A DNA stretch of 64,000 bases from Zhengitettix transpicula (taxonomy: Eukaryota; Arthropoda; Insecta; Orthoptera; Tetrigidae). A program made the translations under genes and the position numbers. This document shows positions 9,916 through 21,905 of this stretch, one piece after another. The number at the start of each line of letters is the position of its first letter. The stretch's first letter is position 1. The notes below the pieces were generated by a model. That model saw only the letters and a program-made list of their open reading frames with translations, was not told the DNA's origin and did not search any database. The stretch covers positions 1,140,001-1,204,000 of the forward strand of contig CM073590.1 in NCBI GenBank assembly GCA_037074705.1. Reading direction: 5' to 3'.

Positions 9916-12690
9916 TCAACGAATGTCAGACCGATTCAAAAATTCGTGTACGGAGTAATAAGTTCCATTGACAAGGTAAGTTTTACACTCCTTTACGAAT
10001 AAGTTGTAGTTGTTGATGTTCTTTACATGATCAGGAAGGCTGTTAAATAGTGCGATACCGGAATAATGAACGCTAGACTCGTAGAGACTGAGGCTCTGCT
10101 TGTCAGACCTGAGAACTGAACGGTTTCTTGTGTCATAGCCATGATTGTCCCCATTACTTGCAAAAAGGTTCATGTTGCGTTTAACAAATTTTAGTATTTC
10201 TAATATGTAAGCGCTATGTAGAGTCAGAATATGAAGTCTTTTGAACAGCGGTCTGCAGCTTTCTCTACCATCTGAACCTGTTATCATTCTAATGGCTCGT
10301 TTTTGCAGTTTGAAAACATCCACACTACGAGAACAATTACCCCAGTTGGCAATACCGTAACACATATGCGAATGAAAGTAGGCAAAATAGACTAGTGAAG
10401 CAGTTTTGGTATCAACTTGTTGCGTCAATAGTCTCAATGAGTAACAAACAGAACTAAGTTTGCGCACGAGGCGATCAATGTGCAAGTTCCATTTTAATTT
10501 CATGTCGACTTGCAAGCCGAGGAAAGTCACATGATCTGAGAACTTATCCGTTACGATGTTGTTGGTTTCTGTTGTAAAACGAACTAACTTAGTTTTCTGT
10601 ACATTGAGCGTTAATTTATTGGCGGCGAACCAAGTATTTAGGTCTCTAGATGCAGTCTCAATCTTCGCATTGACATTATTTAAATCAATGTCCCTAATTA
10701 ACAAATTAGTGTCATCTGCGTATAAGACAGATTTTATAGGGTCCATATATTCTGGAAGATCGTTAATATACAAAAGAAAAAGCAGGGGACCTAATATTGA
10801 GCCCTGAGGCACGCCACAAGAAATGCCCTCCCATTCTGACAAGTGCACCTCGCCAGCTTTGTTTTTTAAGGCTACCTTCTGTTTCCGATTGTTGAGATAA
10901 GATTTAAAGAGTGCCAAAGCGTTGCCTCTGATCCCATAATATTCTAATTTTTGGAGGAGTATGCTGTGATCTACAAGATCAAATGCCTTCGAGAGATCAG
11001 CAAAAATTCCGGCTACTTTCAGTTTTTCATCAAGGGAATTTTGTATACTCTGAATGAACTCGTACATAGCGGTGCTCGTGGATTTTTGTTTGAGGAAGCC
11101 GTGTTGAGCGGGAGTAATTACTTTATACTTCGTCAAGAATTCAAGTAACTTTTTGTGTAAAATTTTTTCTAGTATTTTTGAAAATATCGGAAGTAGAGAA
11201 ATTGGTCTGTAATTTGATGCGTCGGTGGGCGAACCCTTTTTGAAGATAGGAATAACTTTAGCAGCTTTAAGGGAGTCGGGAAAAATGCCGGTAGAAAGAC
11301 ACGCGTTGAATATGATTTGAAGGGGAGTAGCTATGACATCGGCACAGTAGTTCACGACTTTGCTTGAGATGCCATATATATCCGCAGATTGGGTACATTT
11401 TAGCTTTCTTATTACGTTTATTATTTCAATATTGGTAACCGGTTGAAGAAAAATGGAATTCTGAACACTCGGTACGGCGTTTTGTAGCAGTTTATAAAAA
11501 GAACGAGCTTCTGATGGCTTATTGTTAGAAAATTGATCCGACACATGAACAAAATATGAATTAACTATACCCGTAGCGTCTCTGTTGGTGAAAGTTTTAC
11601 CGTTGTCGACAAGCTTAATATCTGCCACGTTATAATTGACTTTGCCTGAGATATTTTTAATCACCTCCCAAGTTGCTTTTATTTTGTTATTTGAGTTTGC
11701 TATATACTCCGATGTATGTAATTTTTTAGCAGCTACAAGCACTTTCCTGTAGATACGTCTATAAGATCGGAAGAAAGTCAAGAATTGTGGCGATGAATTA
11801 ATATTTTTAAATTTATTCATTTGCCAGAGCCTTTCGCGAGAAACTAGTATGCCTTTAGTTATCCAATTTTTTACTTTGATATTGGGTCTATTCTTTAATT
11901 TAAGTGGAGCTGTCTCGTTGATGACTAATAAGAAATAATTTAGAAAAGTTTCGAACATGTCATCAGCATTCTTAGTTTTATTAACATCTAAAATAAAATC
12001 CCATTGTACGGTCTCTAGTCTATTTGCGATAATTCTGAGTTTTGCAGAGTTAAGGTTTCTAGTAAGTAGTACTGAGTCTTTAGGGCTATGTTTGCAGATG
12101 ATTTCACTCTTTATGTTCATTAACATACCCTTGTGATCGGATAAACCTGTTTCTATTATATTAACATTGTAAGAATCTATGTGAAGGTTACACAACAAAT
12201 AGTCAATGCAAGTTTCTGAAAAGGCAACTCTAGTGGGATCTAAGTTAGTGACGGAAATGCCGTAGGATTTAAGCATGGTCCCAAGGTCGCGTTTATTACT
12301 GGACTCGCGCAGGTAGTCAACGTTGAAGTCGCCTGATACAATAACAGTCTTATTTTCCGCGTTGATTTTCCTTAATACACGGTCTAAAAGCGAAATAAAA
12401 CTTGCACAATCGCTACCCGGTTGGCGATAAATTGATAAAAATATGACATTTTTAGAATTATTACCGGTTGTTAGTTCAACTGCACTGCACTCGAAAACAC
12501 ATTCACGACTGAGATTACGAATGTCTGGCCTATCTTTGCTCTTTTCTACTAGCTCGTTTTTAATGAAAATGCACGACCCCCCATTTTTCATTATTGTTCG
12601 ACTGAAATTTGATACCCTAGCATAACCCTCTAGGACAAAACAATTAGCTTCGTCTTCATTTTGCCAGTGCAGAACAGGAAAGAACATCAA
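9916..12690 (-). CDS. LINE endonuclease/reverse transcriptase (ORF2, main open frame, 924 codons)
   Basis: The frame encodes an apurinic-type endonuclease (about residues 1-215 of this frame; SGDFNVD at 119-125, SDHKG at 184-188) and a reverse transcriptase (about 430-720; ADIYGISSKVV, NYRPISLLP near 493-501, FADLSKAFD at 563-571, GVPQGSILGP at 626-635, YADD at 657-660). It ends in the LQKRAIRMITG segment and a C-terminal ALFNSLPDHVKNI motif usual in CR1-like proteins. Both Asp residues of the RT active site are present. The N-terminus continues upstream in another frame (see 12656-12877), so the annotated Met is not the real start. The enzyme would nick target DNA and reverse-transcribe its own RNA. 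Confidence 0.85.
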   Translation of the reverse strand: MMFFPVLHWQNEDEANCFVLEGYARVSNFSRTIMKNGGSCIFIKNELVEKSKDRPDIRNLSRECVFECSAVELTTGNNSKNVIFLSIYRQPGSDCASFISLLDRVLRKINAENKTVIVSGDFNVDYLRESSNKRDLGTMLKSYGISVTNLDPTRVAFSETCIDYLLCNLHIDSYNVNIIETGLSDHKGMLMNIKSEIICKHSPKDSVLLTRNLNSAKLRIIANRLETVQWDFILDVNKTKNADDMFETFLNYFLLVINETAPLKLKNRPNIKVKNWITKGILVSRERLWQMNKFKNINSSPQFLTFFRSYRRIYRKVLVAAKKLHTSEYIANSNNKIKATWEVIKNISGKVNYNVADIKLVDNGKTFTNRDATGIVNSYFVHVSDQFSNNKPSEARSFYKLLQNAVPSVQNSIFLQPVTNIEIINVIRKLKCTQSADIYGISSKVVNYCADVIATPLQIIFNACLSTGIFPDSLKAAKVIPIFKKGSPTDASNYRPISLLPIFSKILEKILHKKLLEFLTKYKVITPAQHGFLKQKSTSTAMYEFIQSIQNSLDEKLKVAGIFADLSKAFDLVDHSILLQKLEYYGIRGNALALFKSYLNNRKQKVALKNKAGEVHLSEWEGISCGVPQGSILGPLLFLLYINDLPEYMDPIKSVLYADDTNLLIRDIDLNNVNAKIETASRDLNTWFAANKLTLNVQKTKLVRFTTETNNIVTDKFSDHVTFLGLQVDMKLKWNLHIDRLVRKLSSVCYSLRLLTQQVDTKTASLVYFAYFHSHMCYGIANWGNCSRSVDVFKLQKRAIRMITGSDGRESCRPLFKRLHILTLHSAYILEILKFVKRNMNLFASNGDNHGYDTRNRSVLRSDKQSLSLYESSVHYSGIALFNSLPDHVKNINNYNLFVKECKTYLVNGTYYSVHEFLNRSDIR

Positions 12691-12877
12691 TTTTATCCTG
12701 ACGAGATAGAAACAATTCTACGTCAAGTTTTTTATTTCTTAAACGTTGAATATTTTGATAAAAGATAGATAATTTAGTAGCATTTAACTCAATACTGTCA
12801 TAATCATTTGAGAGTTGAGGAATATTTGACGACTGTCTACAAAATTGCTGAATAACTGTTTTGTAGACAGTCGTCAA
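12656..12877 (-). pseudogene. N-terminal endonuclease part of the same LINE ORF2, frameshifted
   Basis: This frame contains LSIFYQNIQRLRNKKLDVELF, the start of the endonuclease domain with its Asn motif, and DKIDVL just before the expected LSEHW-type strand. The frame then reads SCSALAK and stops, while the other frame picks up LHWQNEDEANC. The break is thus a small deletion (about 2 bp) that removes the catalytic Glu codon. The first residues (MTTVYKTVIQQF) come from an inverted duplication and are not part of the ancestral protein. Confidence 0.7.
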
Positions 12878-12883
12878 ATATTC
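12820..12883. repeat. Perfect inverted repeat, 25-bp arms with 14-nt loop
   Basis: Arms 12820-12844 and 12859-12883 are exact reverse complements (core AATATTTGACGACTGTCT); the loop is 12845-12858. The repeat sits at the 5' edge of the LINE ORF2 remnant. Such perfection over 25 bp beside otherwise decayed sequence suggests a recent local inverted duplication. Confidence 0.95.
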
Positions 12884-12998
12884 GCAATATACGCAAGTAT
12901 GTCAGAAGGAAAGTGGTTTTTGCCGGCACCATTGAGGAGTGCGCACCCTCCTCCTCGTCTTTCGAAGATTTCCACAGTATCCCTCCAAAAAAAAAGAT

Positions 12999-15934
12999 AG
13001 ATAGTCACATATAAATTACTTTAACAAATAAATTAGTAAAAGTAAATCGAATGGATCTCTTAACTGGAATAAATAATTCATAAACGTATTCAGCCAAAGA
13101 GCATGAATACATCACTATTAATTTTATTACAATTTTACATTGGTTAATAAAATTCAATAAAATTAACGCCTTATGCTTAGATTGATCTGAGTAATTAAGC
13201 GCCTTTTAAGAGTTTCGAGTTTACATGATCACACTCAATCTTCTGAATCTAAGAAACTCGTGCAAGTTATGTTCTATTTTCTTCTCAATTTTTAGCGTCT
13301 TTTTCATTTCTTGATTAATCTAATTAATACTCATTTCACTATTTATAAATTCACTTAATTTTCTATTCATCACAGACTTTTTTATTTTACTGTGCTTCAC
13401 GCGATGCATACTACGTCATTACACAATTCCCGATAATACACAAATTAAATTCGAATTACCCAAGTTGAACATTCAATACATTATTAATTATAAACCTTTG
13501 TATATACTTCAAAAATTCGATCATGGTTCGTTTTACTTCAGATACGATCGTTGTAGGAAGCTACTGTTCACAAATATGTTTTTTTTGGCTATAATTTACA
13601 ATATTAATTCATAAACATGTTCACAATTGTGCATAGAGCTACTCGTGGTATTCAGTCCCTGGGAACGAATCCGCAATCTTTCCACGCACACATAACGCGC
13701 AGTTGAAAGTTTCATGCAAAGTTGCAACGGTGGCACCACTTGTAGCGTCGCATCTGGTGTGCTTCTAACGACGCAAGTCGTTAGACGCACTCATTCCTTG
13801 GTGAATATCGCAATTCGACTCGTAAAACGAACTATTCATTATGAACGTTTATTCGACGCTTCAAAATAAACGCTGTAAATATCAAATATTTCAGTCAAGA
13901 TAATTTTTAAGCCCGTATAAAAATATGTTAAATCGCTTATAAGGTAAACATTCTTCGCAAAAATCGTTTATATTACCTACACGAGTCGGATTATACTGTT
14001 ATAAAGTATTGTTATCAATTCATTTTATTGTCGTTATATGACATTAATTACTATTAAAGTGTCGTAGAAGATCTGTATCTGCTTAATAAATAAAAATGCT
14101 TGCATGTGTGTGTATATGTTCCATTTACACTCTTAAGTTCATAAAGAAATTTCAACCAACTTGGTAAAAATATGACTTACAGACGAGGAAAAAAAATTGT
14201 GGGGTGTGACTACCCTTAGGCGTTTGGCGGATAGAAGTGGCACAGAAAAATAATAGAAAAAATGACCAATAATGGTGTCTAAATTATTTTTTACGATCTC
14301 TGAGATTAATAGTTTTCTCTGGACGTAATTAAAGTTTTCAAACAATACTATCTGCAATATTACCTGCGCTCGTGTTTTTTGCTATAGCTTTTGTTTTATG
14401 CATTCCATATATTTCTTTCAATATAAGTTGGTTTTTATATCGCGTATGTCTTCCCAACAGTTCATAAATAAGATCCTAAGTCGTATCTTTCTTTATTAAA
14501 ATACTATTAACAGTTTAGCAAGACTTTCATGATTGAATGAAAAGTATATATTTATTGAGGCATCTTATTTTATAATACAAACAGTTCATATGAAGTAGAA
14601 TTACAAACCACTTTAAATTATTCGCGAAATATAAATCGAGTGTCAAGATTTTACACGTTTGGCGGACGTGAAACAATGGTGAAAACACGATTACAGGCAG
14701 TGCCATTTAACTACATCTTTTGTGAGTCTAAATGCTGTAATTATAGCAAACTCTATTCAATGAAACACTGGTCTTTCATGCAATTATTAACTTGTTTCGC
14801 CAAATTAACAAAGCCTGAATTTAATCAATACTAACAAAATTTATTTGTTATCGTGGTAGGTTTATGGTAATGCGTCTGTGGATTGTAAAAACATGTTTTG
14901 TATTCGTGCGTTTATGAATAGCAGATTAGTCTGTAATATAAGTTTTACTAAATTATATATTTTATGAAGTTGGTAATTATTGTGTTATCTATACCATTTT
15001 AATGTAAAATGTTGCAAATTAATTTTAATCAAATCTTTGAAATGACTGTCAATAGAGTTAATAGTTCCGTAGGCTATTGTTTGTGTTATTGTGTCCGCCT
15101 GATGGAATAGACTGCGTACAGTAGTTAAAATGATTTTTTTCTACGACTTATACGATATTTAGATTATTCAATTTATCCGATGTTCAATGCGTTTTTTAAT
15201 TCATATGTTTATTTAACAATATAAATTTATCAAATGCTTACTTTTAGGGCACGAAACATTAGAGTGAAAGGTATAAAGAATTGCCACCATGCTGCTACAA
15301 TTCCACAGACCCAGGGCGTGCTGTAATGATAAAAAAATGCAGTTTATTTGTATCACGTCTTTCTTTGGCAGACACAAAATTCTGAGACGAGGCTTCGTGT
15401 CCGTAGTTTATTAAAAATCGACCACAAGAATATAGAACCTTTTTTTGTCGTTTGGAACAGCTGGTGAAAGTATTAGTCACGGGGGTCGTCGCAAAAAGAT
15501 CTTGTGAATAACATATCTGGACTGAGACAAAAGTAAGATATTATTCAAATCAATCTTCGAAGAAACACGTTCTTGGCTGTGGAGCTTAGTTATCTGGGAT
15601 TATGATGTAGCATCCTAAAGTGCAGATCCCAACAGGACCAGATCTGATGGAGTTCTGCCATATCGTGTACACCGGCAGTAACCAGATCACGTTTGAAGTT
15701 CAAGTTACTGTAAAACTTGGAAAATGTAAACATCTGCCATCTATATATTTAATAGTTGCTTTCTTGCGTTCACCGAAAACAATTATGAGTGTTTAATGTG
15801 TGTCATTTTCAATTTTTTTAATTATACGTTTATGTGAAAGATAAATTGAGTATCATTATTTAATTAATATATTAGTTTTCCAAATAAAAATAGAACCAGG
15901 TTTTATATAATCGTTTGATTCCTCACATTATTTA
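12999..15934. other. AT-rich intergenic sequence
   Basis: No coding homology recognised. A small hairpin with 9-bp perfect arms (TCTAACGAC / GTCGTTAGA) and a GCAA loop lies at 13764-13785. Small open frames at 13596-13790, 14139-14357, 14640-14834 and 15295-15480 look random. Confidence 0.3.
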
Positions 15935-16140
15935 GCGCCGAAATTTTGGGCTTAGGTCTTTTCGAAGTGAAAAAGTAATATGTTGAGACTTTTCCGTGTT
16001 TATAGAAACGTTATTTCGTCCAATCTTTTATCTTGTGCACTTGCAAGTATTGCGAAGCTTGATTTGGGTTTTCGTCGGCAGCTACAATAGCTGTGTCGTC
16101 GGAAAATGTGGAGAAGTTGGCGTTTGACGACTAAGTGACG
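15935..16140 (-). pseudogene. Jockey-type reverse transcriptase fragment
   Basis: Read on the minus strand, 16122-16020 encodes NFSTFSDDTAIVAADENP followed by QASQYLQVHKIKDW, matching the jockey pattern of TFADDTAVLA and the helix that precedes WFKKWR. After a stop at about 16018 and a frameshift the sequence continues as KSQHITFSLRKDLSP, the usual next strand in jockey RTs. Only about 70 residues of palm/thumb remain, and the second Ala of the expected ADD is Ser. A dead fragment of a LINE. Confidence 0.65.
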
Positions 16141-17254
16141 CCAAATCTCCTCGCGACTTGAGAAAATTTTATAACAATTTTTTCACCTATACTGTAGTAT
16201 ATACAAAATCTTAGTTGCAGATTACAGATATATGTGTCCATGAGAAAACGCTACAGAAGGTGGTAAAAATCAGAGATCTTGGAGTAGAAATTAATATTGA
16301 AACAATTTTGGTATTATAACAGTTTTGGTATACTACGGACCACAAGAGGAATTTAGCATTTAAACAGAGTTCAGATAAAACGGACAACGGAAAAGGTAGT
16401 ATTAAAATAACTGGGAAGAACTGAGACTGGAACTTGTTTTAGTATTTAACGAACCGTTTAGAAGTTAGAATTCAATGATCTCCGGCGAAGTTAGTAATGA
16501 TAGGATCGGTGAAGGAACAAGTTAATTGTAGGTTTGAGTTTCTTATCTGAATTTTAAACCAGCAATTGTAGATGAGAATTTGAAACAAACACTCTCTAAT
16601 CATAATCTGTAGTCTGAAAATATGTTATGTGAAAGTACCTGTGGTGGTAACTAGAGCGCCAATGGAGCCGTCGGAGAACTCAGGATAGACATCACGGCGA
16701 TACCTGGCTGCATCTGCCTGACTGAGATGCCTACCCGGATCCGGAGCCCAGCACTTTTTTCGATATTGTTAAACATTCAAAGTATGGATGGACAAGATCA
16801 AAATAAATCTCTTATAGATAGCTTTTAATTTCTATATTTTAATAGTTATATTGCCCTGAAATTTGATAATTTTAAAAACATAACAACACCATAATTGCTC
16901 TTGATTGTGGCGAGGTTAAATCGGAGCACCATATTTTGACGTCACAAATATACATGTATATGTACTTATCGTTCACATACTGATACCACTTACTTCGTTT
17001 ACCAGGGATCATTTATAACATACAAATATGTAAGTAGTGACCAATATTCTGCTTTAGTACAATGATAAACGATTTAATTAAATGGAAGTAAACTTATTAT
17101 TCTATGAATATGAGGGATTTTCTGCTATACACTTTTAGTTTTTATTGCCTGAATTTTGGTTCCTTTTCATGTTATACTATAAAACTGCCTCTATAACTTT
17201 TTTTTAGTTACAAGTAACATTTTACCAACTCAACTTTAATAATAACTATTTGAT
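16141..17254. other. Intergenic sequence without recognised features
   Basis: Mostly AT-rich. A more GC-rich patch at about 16640-16755 (CCAATGGAGCCGTCGGAG and following) has no open frame and may be a fragment of an unnamed repeat. Confidence 0.25.
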
Positions 17255-17799
17255 ATATTGTAACGTGCTCGCCCGTCGAATTAGGTGGAAGGGGATCCGT
17301 TACAGGAAATTGAAGGACCGAAATCATTCTCAACCCGCCAGATCCGGCCAAGAACTAGTGCGGATGATCCTTGACTTGGAAATGAAATGAGATCTAGGAG
17401 TGATCTAGAAGGGTTAAAGGTGTAGCAGAAGTCTAGGAAAGAGGGTAGTGTGGCTTATCAGGGAGGAACCGGAGGTGTTGGCGGTTTTGCCACTAAAAAC
17501 ATAGATATAAGTATCAGTAGTATATTAGCAGTACAATATACTAGCTGTAAGTGTGAGGATAGGGTTAAAGGGAAACCAAGGATTCAACTAGGACAGACCC
17601 AGTTGAAGACACGTTCCCGCAATAATGACAGCAATAGTAATCTGCTATGGTAGAGACACCAAGCGCTTTTAAAGAGCTTGCGAGCCCTGGTTTAAGGAAC
17701 TCTGCGTTAGCAGGTTTGAGAAACTGGCGTGATTGCCTTATGTCCTACTTGCGTGTTCGTGCTTGTTCATAATAAATAAGGAGGTCGACTTGACAATAT
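17255..17799 (+). mobile_element. Candidate solo LTR (537 bp) with ATAT flanks
   Basis: The segment 17259-17795 starts TGTAACG and ends TTGACA, has an AATAAATAA poly(A)-type signal at about 17771, and is flanked by ATAT at 17255-17258 and 17796-17799. TG..CA ends with a 4-bp target duplication fit a gypsy-like LTR. No gag or pol follows, so it would be a solo LTR left by recombination. The 67-codon open frame inside (17450-17653) is not a recognisable protein. ATAT in an AT-rich genome is weak evidence on its own. Confidence 0.45.
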
Positions 17800-18656
17800 A
17801 TTTATCCATTTTGTCTTGAGAATTACCGTGCTTCCGTAATTATTTCCTTAGATTCACGTTTTGCCTGCATTGAATACGTTTACAAACATTAATTATTTGT
17901 GCATTAAGAGATTAAATCGCTCCTTATGAGTTGGTCTTGCAGTTATAATGACAAATCATCTGAATTCATTAAATTAATTTATGTTATGAAATTAATAGAA
18001 TATTCGCCCAACCTATTCCGTTCTTAAGATATTTTCGTAATTTCACAAATGTATGAATGAAATTTCAGCGAGATTTAAAATTTATTTAAAAATAGTAATT
18101 TATCTAGAATAATTTTCGACTCAATACTATAAAAATTGATATCTTAACGATAAATCTATACAAAAGTCTTTTATCTATGAAATAATTCATTAGATATTAC
18201 ATTACGTAGTTTCCATCGTATGTCTGGAGGTCGGTTTATTAAGTGCATTTCTAAAGCCTAGCAGCCTGAGATTGCTTTGTATATCCCACTTCTACGGCGT
18301 CTGTTTGCTCCAATATTAACTCACGAGAGTTCTTAAGTATAAGGTAATATGGCAGTACAAACTTTTGTAATATACGTGTTCCCTAGTGGCTGGTATTATT
18401 AATTACCTATCATGTGACGGTTAATATGTGTTGCATCTTAGCGAAACTACAAATAAAAACTTGTCTGACTTCAGTTTACCCTGTCTGCTAAGTTATCACG
18501 AAATAAATAATTTGCAATTTAAATTCTTTAATATTACATATATTGCTTAAATAAAGGTTGGAACCAAATGTAGGATGCTCATTAACTCATGTAAAGTAAT
18601 GGAAGCATGGCGTTCAGATGTAGATATTCTAAATCGAAAGTAATCATTTGAAGTCA
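17800..18656. other. AT-rich intergenic sequence
   Basis: No open frame or repeat of note. A moderately GC-rich piece at 18225-18420 contains no feature I can name. Confidence 0.3.
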
Positions 18657-18930
18657 CGTAAGAAAGTAGAAAGTATCAATACTTTCCTGATATCGGTATT
18701 CGGTTTGCAACCAAGTACTTTTAGTACTCTATGATTTTTTTGCGATATTTTCTATTATCTATACTTTTTTCCAATACTTTTGGGTATAGAAACTTTTGGA
18801 ACGGTCGTTTCTTTTTGCAAGTTTTGAGTCGTTTTTTATTGTTGACCTGTTTCCTTTATTGAGTGCATTATCGTCACACAGCCGTCTCGTGTGCGTGAAT
18901 GCTGGCGTCCGTTCTATTAAAATTATGGAG
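18657..18930 (+). repeat. Dispersed repeat A, copy 1
   Basis: This piece aligns by eye with the reverse complement of 56425-56880: shared blocks include GAAAGTA..., GGTATT-C-GG, ACTTTTAGTACT-like, TTTTTGCGAT, TTTTCCAATACTTTT, and TTTGCAAGTTTTGAG(T/C)CGTT followed by CATTATCGTCACAC-like. It begins with a near-palindrome GAAAGTATCAATACTTTC. The open frames in it on both strands are coincidental. Family unknown, possibly a non-autonomous DNA transposon. Confidence 0.55.
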
Positions 18931-21905
18931 TTTAATTTATGTGCTGTGTACGGCAAGAACGAGCTCAAAAGTAAAACTGAACGAAAGGCAAAAGTCAAAA
19001 TCTCAGTAAAAAATTAATGGTAAAATATATAATTCAATTTGATTTAAATTAATTTAAATACAAATATTTGGCTTGAACATAATTTTGTAACCCAATAATG
19101 ATTCCCTAATTAAGTTTAGCTAGTTATTTAAATTCATAATCTCCTTCTTCAGCAATAACCCTTTGATCATATGCTGTTCACAATACTGTAACACAATTTA
19201 TGGTTTACAACGGTGTGATAATTAAATCCAAATAATTTATGGTGATCTATGGTCTTGCTGGGCGCGAAATTATAGATAATATATTACAAACCATTTTTTT
19301 ATAAGGGTCTGAAATTGGTTTCTCTGCATATGGGGTTGTTAAAATTAATCTCAATGATCGCGAAAACCATTGATTTGATATTAATAGCGGGCATCATTTT
19401 TACATGTCACGTACTTACAACCCGCTCAGTGTTAAGTCCCAGATTGTAAGTCATATGCGTACCAACTTAAGTTAAAATTTCTCCGTTCGGAGAACATACT
19501 TGCTCATACGTGCATTTTCACAGATATAGAACGCAAGTTTCCTCAATCAGGTGCCAAGACCCCAACAAACAATTACCGGAATAAACTGTGTTCAGTAGAT
19601 TTGTTTATTTAATGGGGTGCTCGGACTCGTTTGCCCAACTCTGTTTCCCTGAAGCCGAATACTGTTTTACTATAAATATTGGATTATTTTCCTTCATAAT
19701 ATATTCTTTTATAGGCACAGTCTTTATGAAATGTTTAAATATCATTGCCAACAAATTTGAAACTCAGGTTTTTTTTAAAAACAAGGTTGTGCCATAGTTG
19801 AGCCATACCTGCAGTAACGTTGAAATATGTAAAACAAATAATTATTTTGTTAATTTTCACAGATATTAAATGATAGGTTCTTTTTTCAAAATTATAATAA
19901 TTACAATTTTTTATATTTCACTCAATCTGGTTCTTGACTGAAACGCAGAAGTTGACTTGAGAAACTAAGTAACTTGTTGAATGGTGATAGTTAACTGTCT
20001 TGGAGTTGTAACGCTCAATGGAGTCTAAATTAGCTTGCTGTTAACTCTGTTAACACGTGTCGGCTGCATGTTTAATATGATTTATAAGCACCGTAGATCC
20101 TGCCCACGAAGGATATTAAATTAAATTCCTCTTTAAAACTTTTTACTGTAATACTTGTTCACTCTTTATAAAGCAACAAACACTCATCTGAATAAAATGA
20201 AATGGGAGTTTGATATAATGCCTGCAATGTTAAAATTATAAACATCATTTATCAGAATATGTATACTATGATAATCGATATTAAAACTGTTTAACCGACG
20301 GTGTTAAACATCTTAATAATTTGAAAAAGTTTCTCAGAAACTTGGAATATCAAATGCTTTTCTTCTTTCTGATTGCTGATCCAATATCCAAACTTAACTC
20401 CCTTATTTTGAAATACATTCAAACATCCAGTGTGTACTGTTACAACCATGTGTCTATTTTGATGATATATAGCAGTATATCTTTTACAACGTTGCAATAA
20501 ATTATTATATTGGTTCAAAAATATATAGTGTCCATCTATAAGAAATATATTCACTTGCATGAATTACATTGCATCACTGTTAATTATATGATTAAACAGC
20601 GTGTATACAAATTGATAGACTGTAAATATTTGGAATTCACGAATTCCGTGGAGGAACACCTACCAAATGTAAATTAAAGCAAGCAAAGCAAAACACAAGA
20701 TTTATATGAGATGATATATTGTACCAAGTCATATTGAATTAACGAATTGACTGTTCTTAATTTTGTTATGAATTACCACGGCTAAACAGTATTACGGACG
20801 TAGGACTTTGTGCGCTCTAATTTTAAGTTAATTATGTGTCTGTTTTTCAGCAAGTTTTATATTTCAGATAGTGTTAGATTTAATGATCTAATAATGTCAA
20901 AAATGCATGCTTAATATCCTCTGCAAATAAATTAACAAACGTTTATGTAAGTAGTTATTTTATTAGACCTTGTGAAGCAACGAACAATGTATGGCATCTT
21001 TAAATTTCGAGTACTAGACTTGCAACACCTGCAACGCATGTTCGTTGTGCAATATTATGGAATTTTTAACATATATTTACATATTTACGTATTTCTAAAT
21101 ATTTCACTCCTGATTTATACGGTCATTTTTGACTCACGGTTTTACTCGTACTTATTAGTTTTATGTACATGGTATTTTATGAGATTCCTTTAATTGATTT
21201 TCTGGATATTCTTAATTATATACTTTATTGAATTTATTATTATTTGCCGTCAATAATTAGAATTTCAAGGAGTTACAAGAGAATATATAGAATTATTAAT
21301 GAAACTAGGAGTATATTTACTGGATGAATTCCTTCTCCAAAAAACATGAATTATTTTTACATTACTCAATAACTGAGACGCAATAAATTATGGTAAGTTA
21401 TAATATGTTTATCTGTCCAGTGCCACAATTTATACTTTTAAGGGGAAACAGTGGAGCAGTAGGACTTATGGGTATGGTTGTAGAGGTGGATCATCATTTT
21501 TAAACCAAGCTGAGCATTATTTGCACAGGTTTCATTAGAACATACAGACTAGTTTTCGGGCAGAACACTGCGTAGAAAAGGCGTTATGTCTATCTCCTGT
21601 AAGACTGAATGTTATTTTTGGGGTTTTCTCTTTGAGGGTGAAGTATTAAATATGTCGAAAGAGCCTGGAAGATGACGATAGAGCTGTTGGTCGTATTAAC
21701 GTCACGTGTTAATCACCGTTGTACGCGTGTGGAAACCCAAGAACTGTTTAGGCAGTAACCACACTTTGTTTTACATCTAAAGAGAGATATGAATTCTCGA
21801 GAAGTCGTTTTCGGTTGTAATAGAGAGCAAGTTTTGAAGTTAAACGAGTCGCGAACAATATTGTACTGCCGACGAAACTGGGTGATAAAAGTGTGCACGT
21901 AGATG
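18931..21905. other. AT-rich intergenic sequence
   Basis: No homology recognised. The longest frame is 89 codons on the minus strand (20560-20291, starting MQVNIFLIDGHYIF). It lacks any domain I know and could be random, although its amino acid composition is not extreme. A short palindrome GGAATTC-AC-GAATTCC lies at about 20632-20647. Confidence 0.25.

Larger units (their letters stand above)
9563..12998 (-). mobile_element. CR1/Daphne-like LINE (jockey superfamily), nearly intact ORF2
   Basis: A roughly 3.4-kb non-LTR element read on the minus strand, with a 3' end in a (TCTA)n-type tail rather than poly(A). It carries endonuclease and reverse transcriptase in one long frame with a single clear disruption near the N-terminus. 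The 5' end lies near 12998, next to an A-run on the plus strand (12987-12995) and GATAGATAG, which may be the target duplication. It is 5' truncated relative to a full element, as no ORF1 is present. By motif style (FADLSKAFD, GVPQGSILGPLLF, LYADDTNLL) I place it in the CR1/Daphne/L2-like group; the exact clade is uncertain. Confidence 0.8.
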
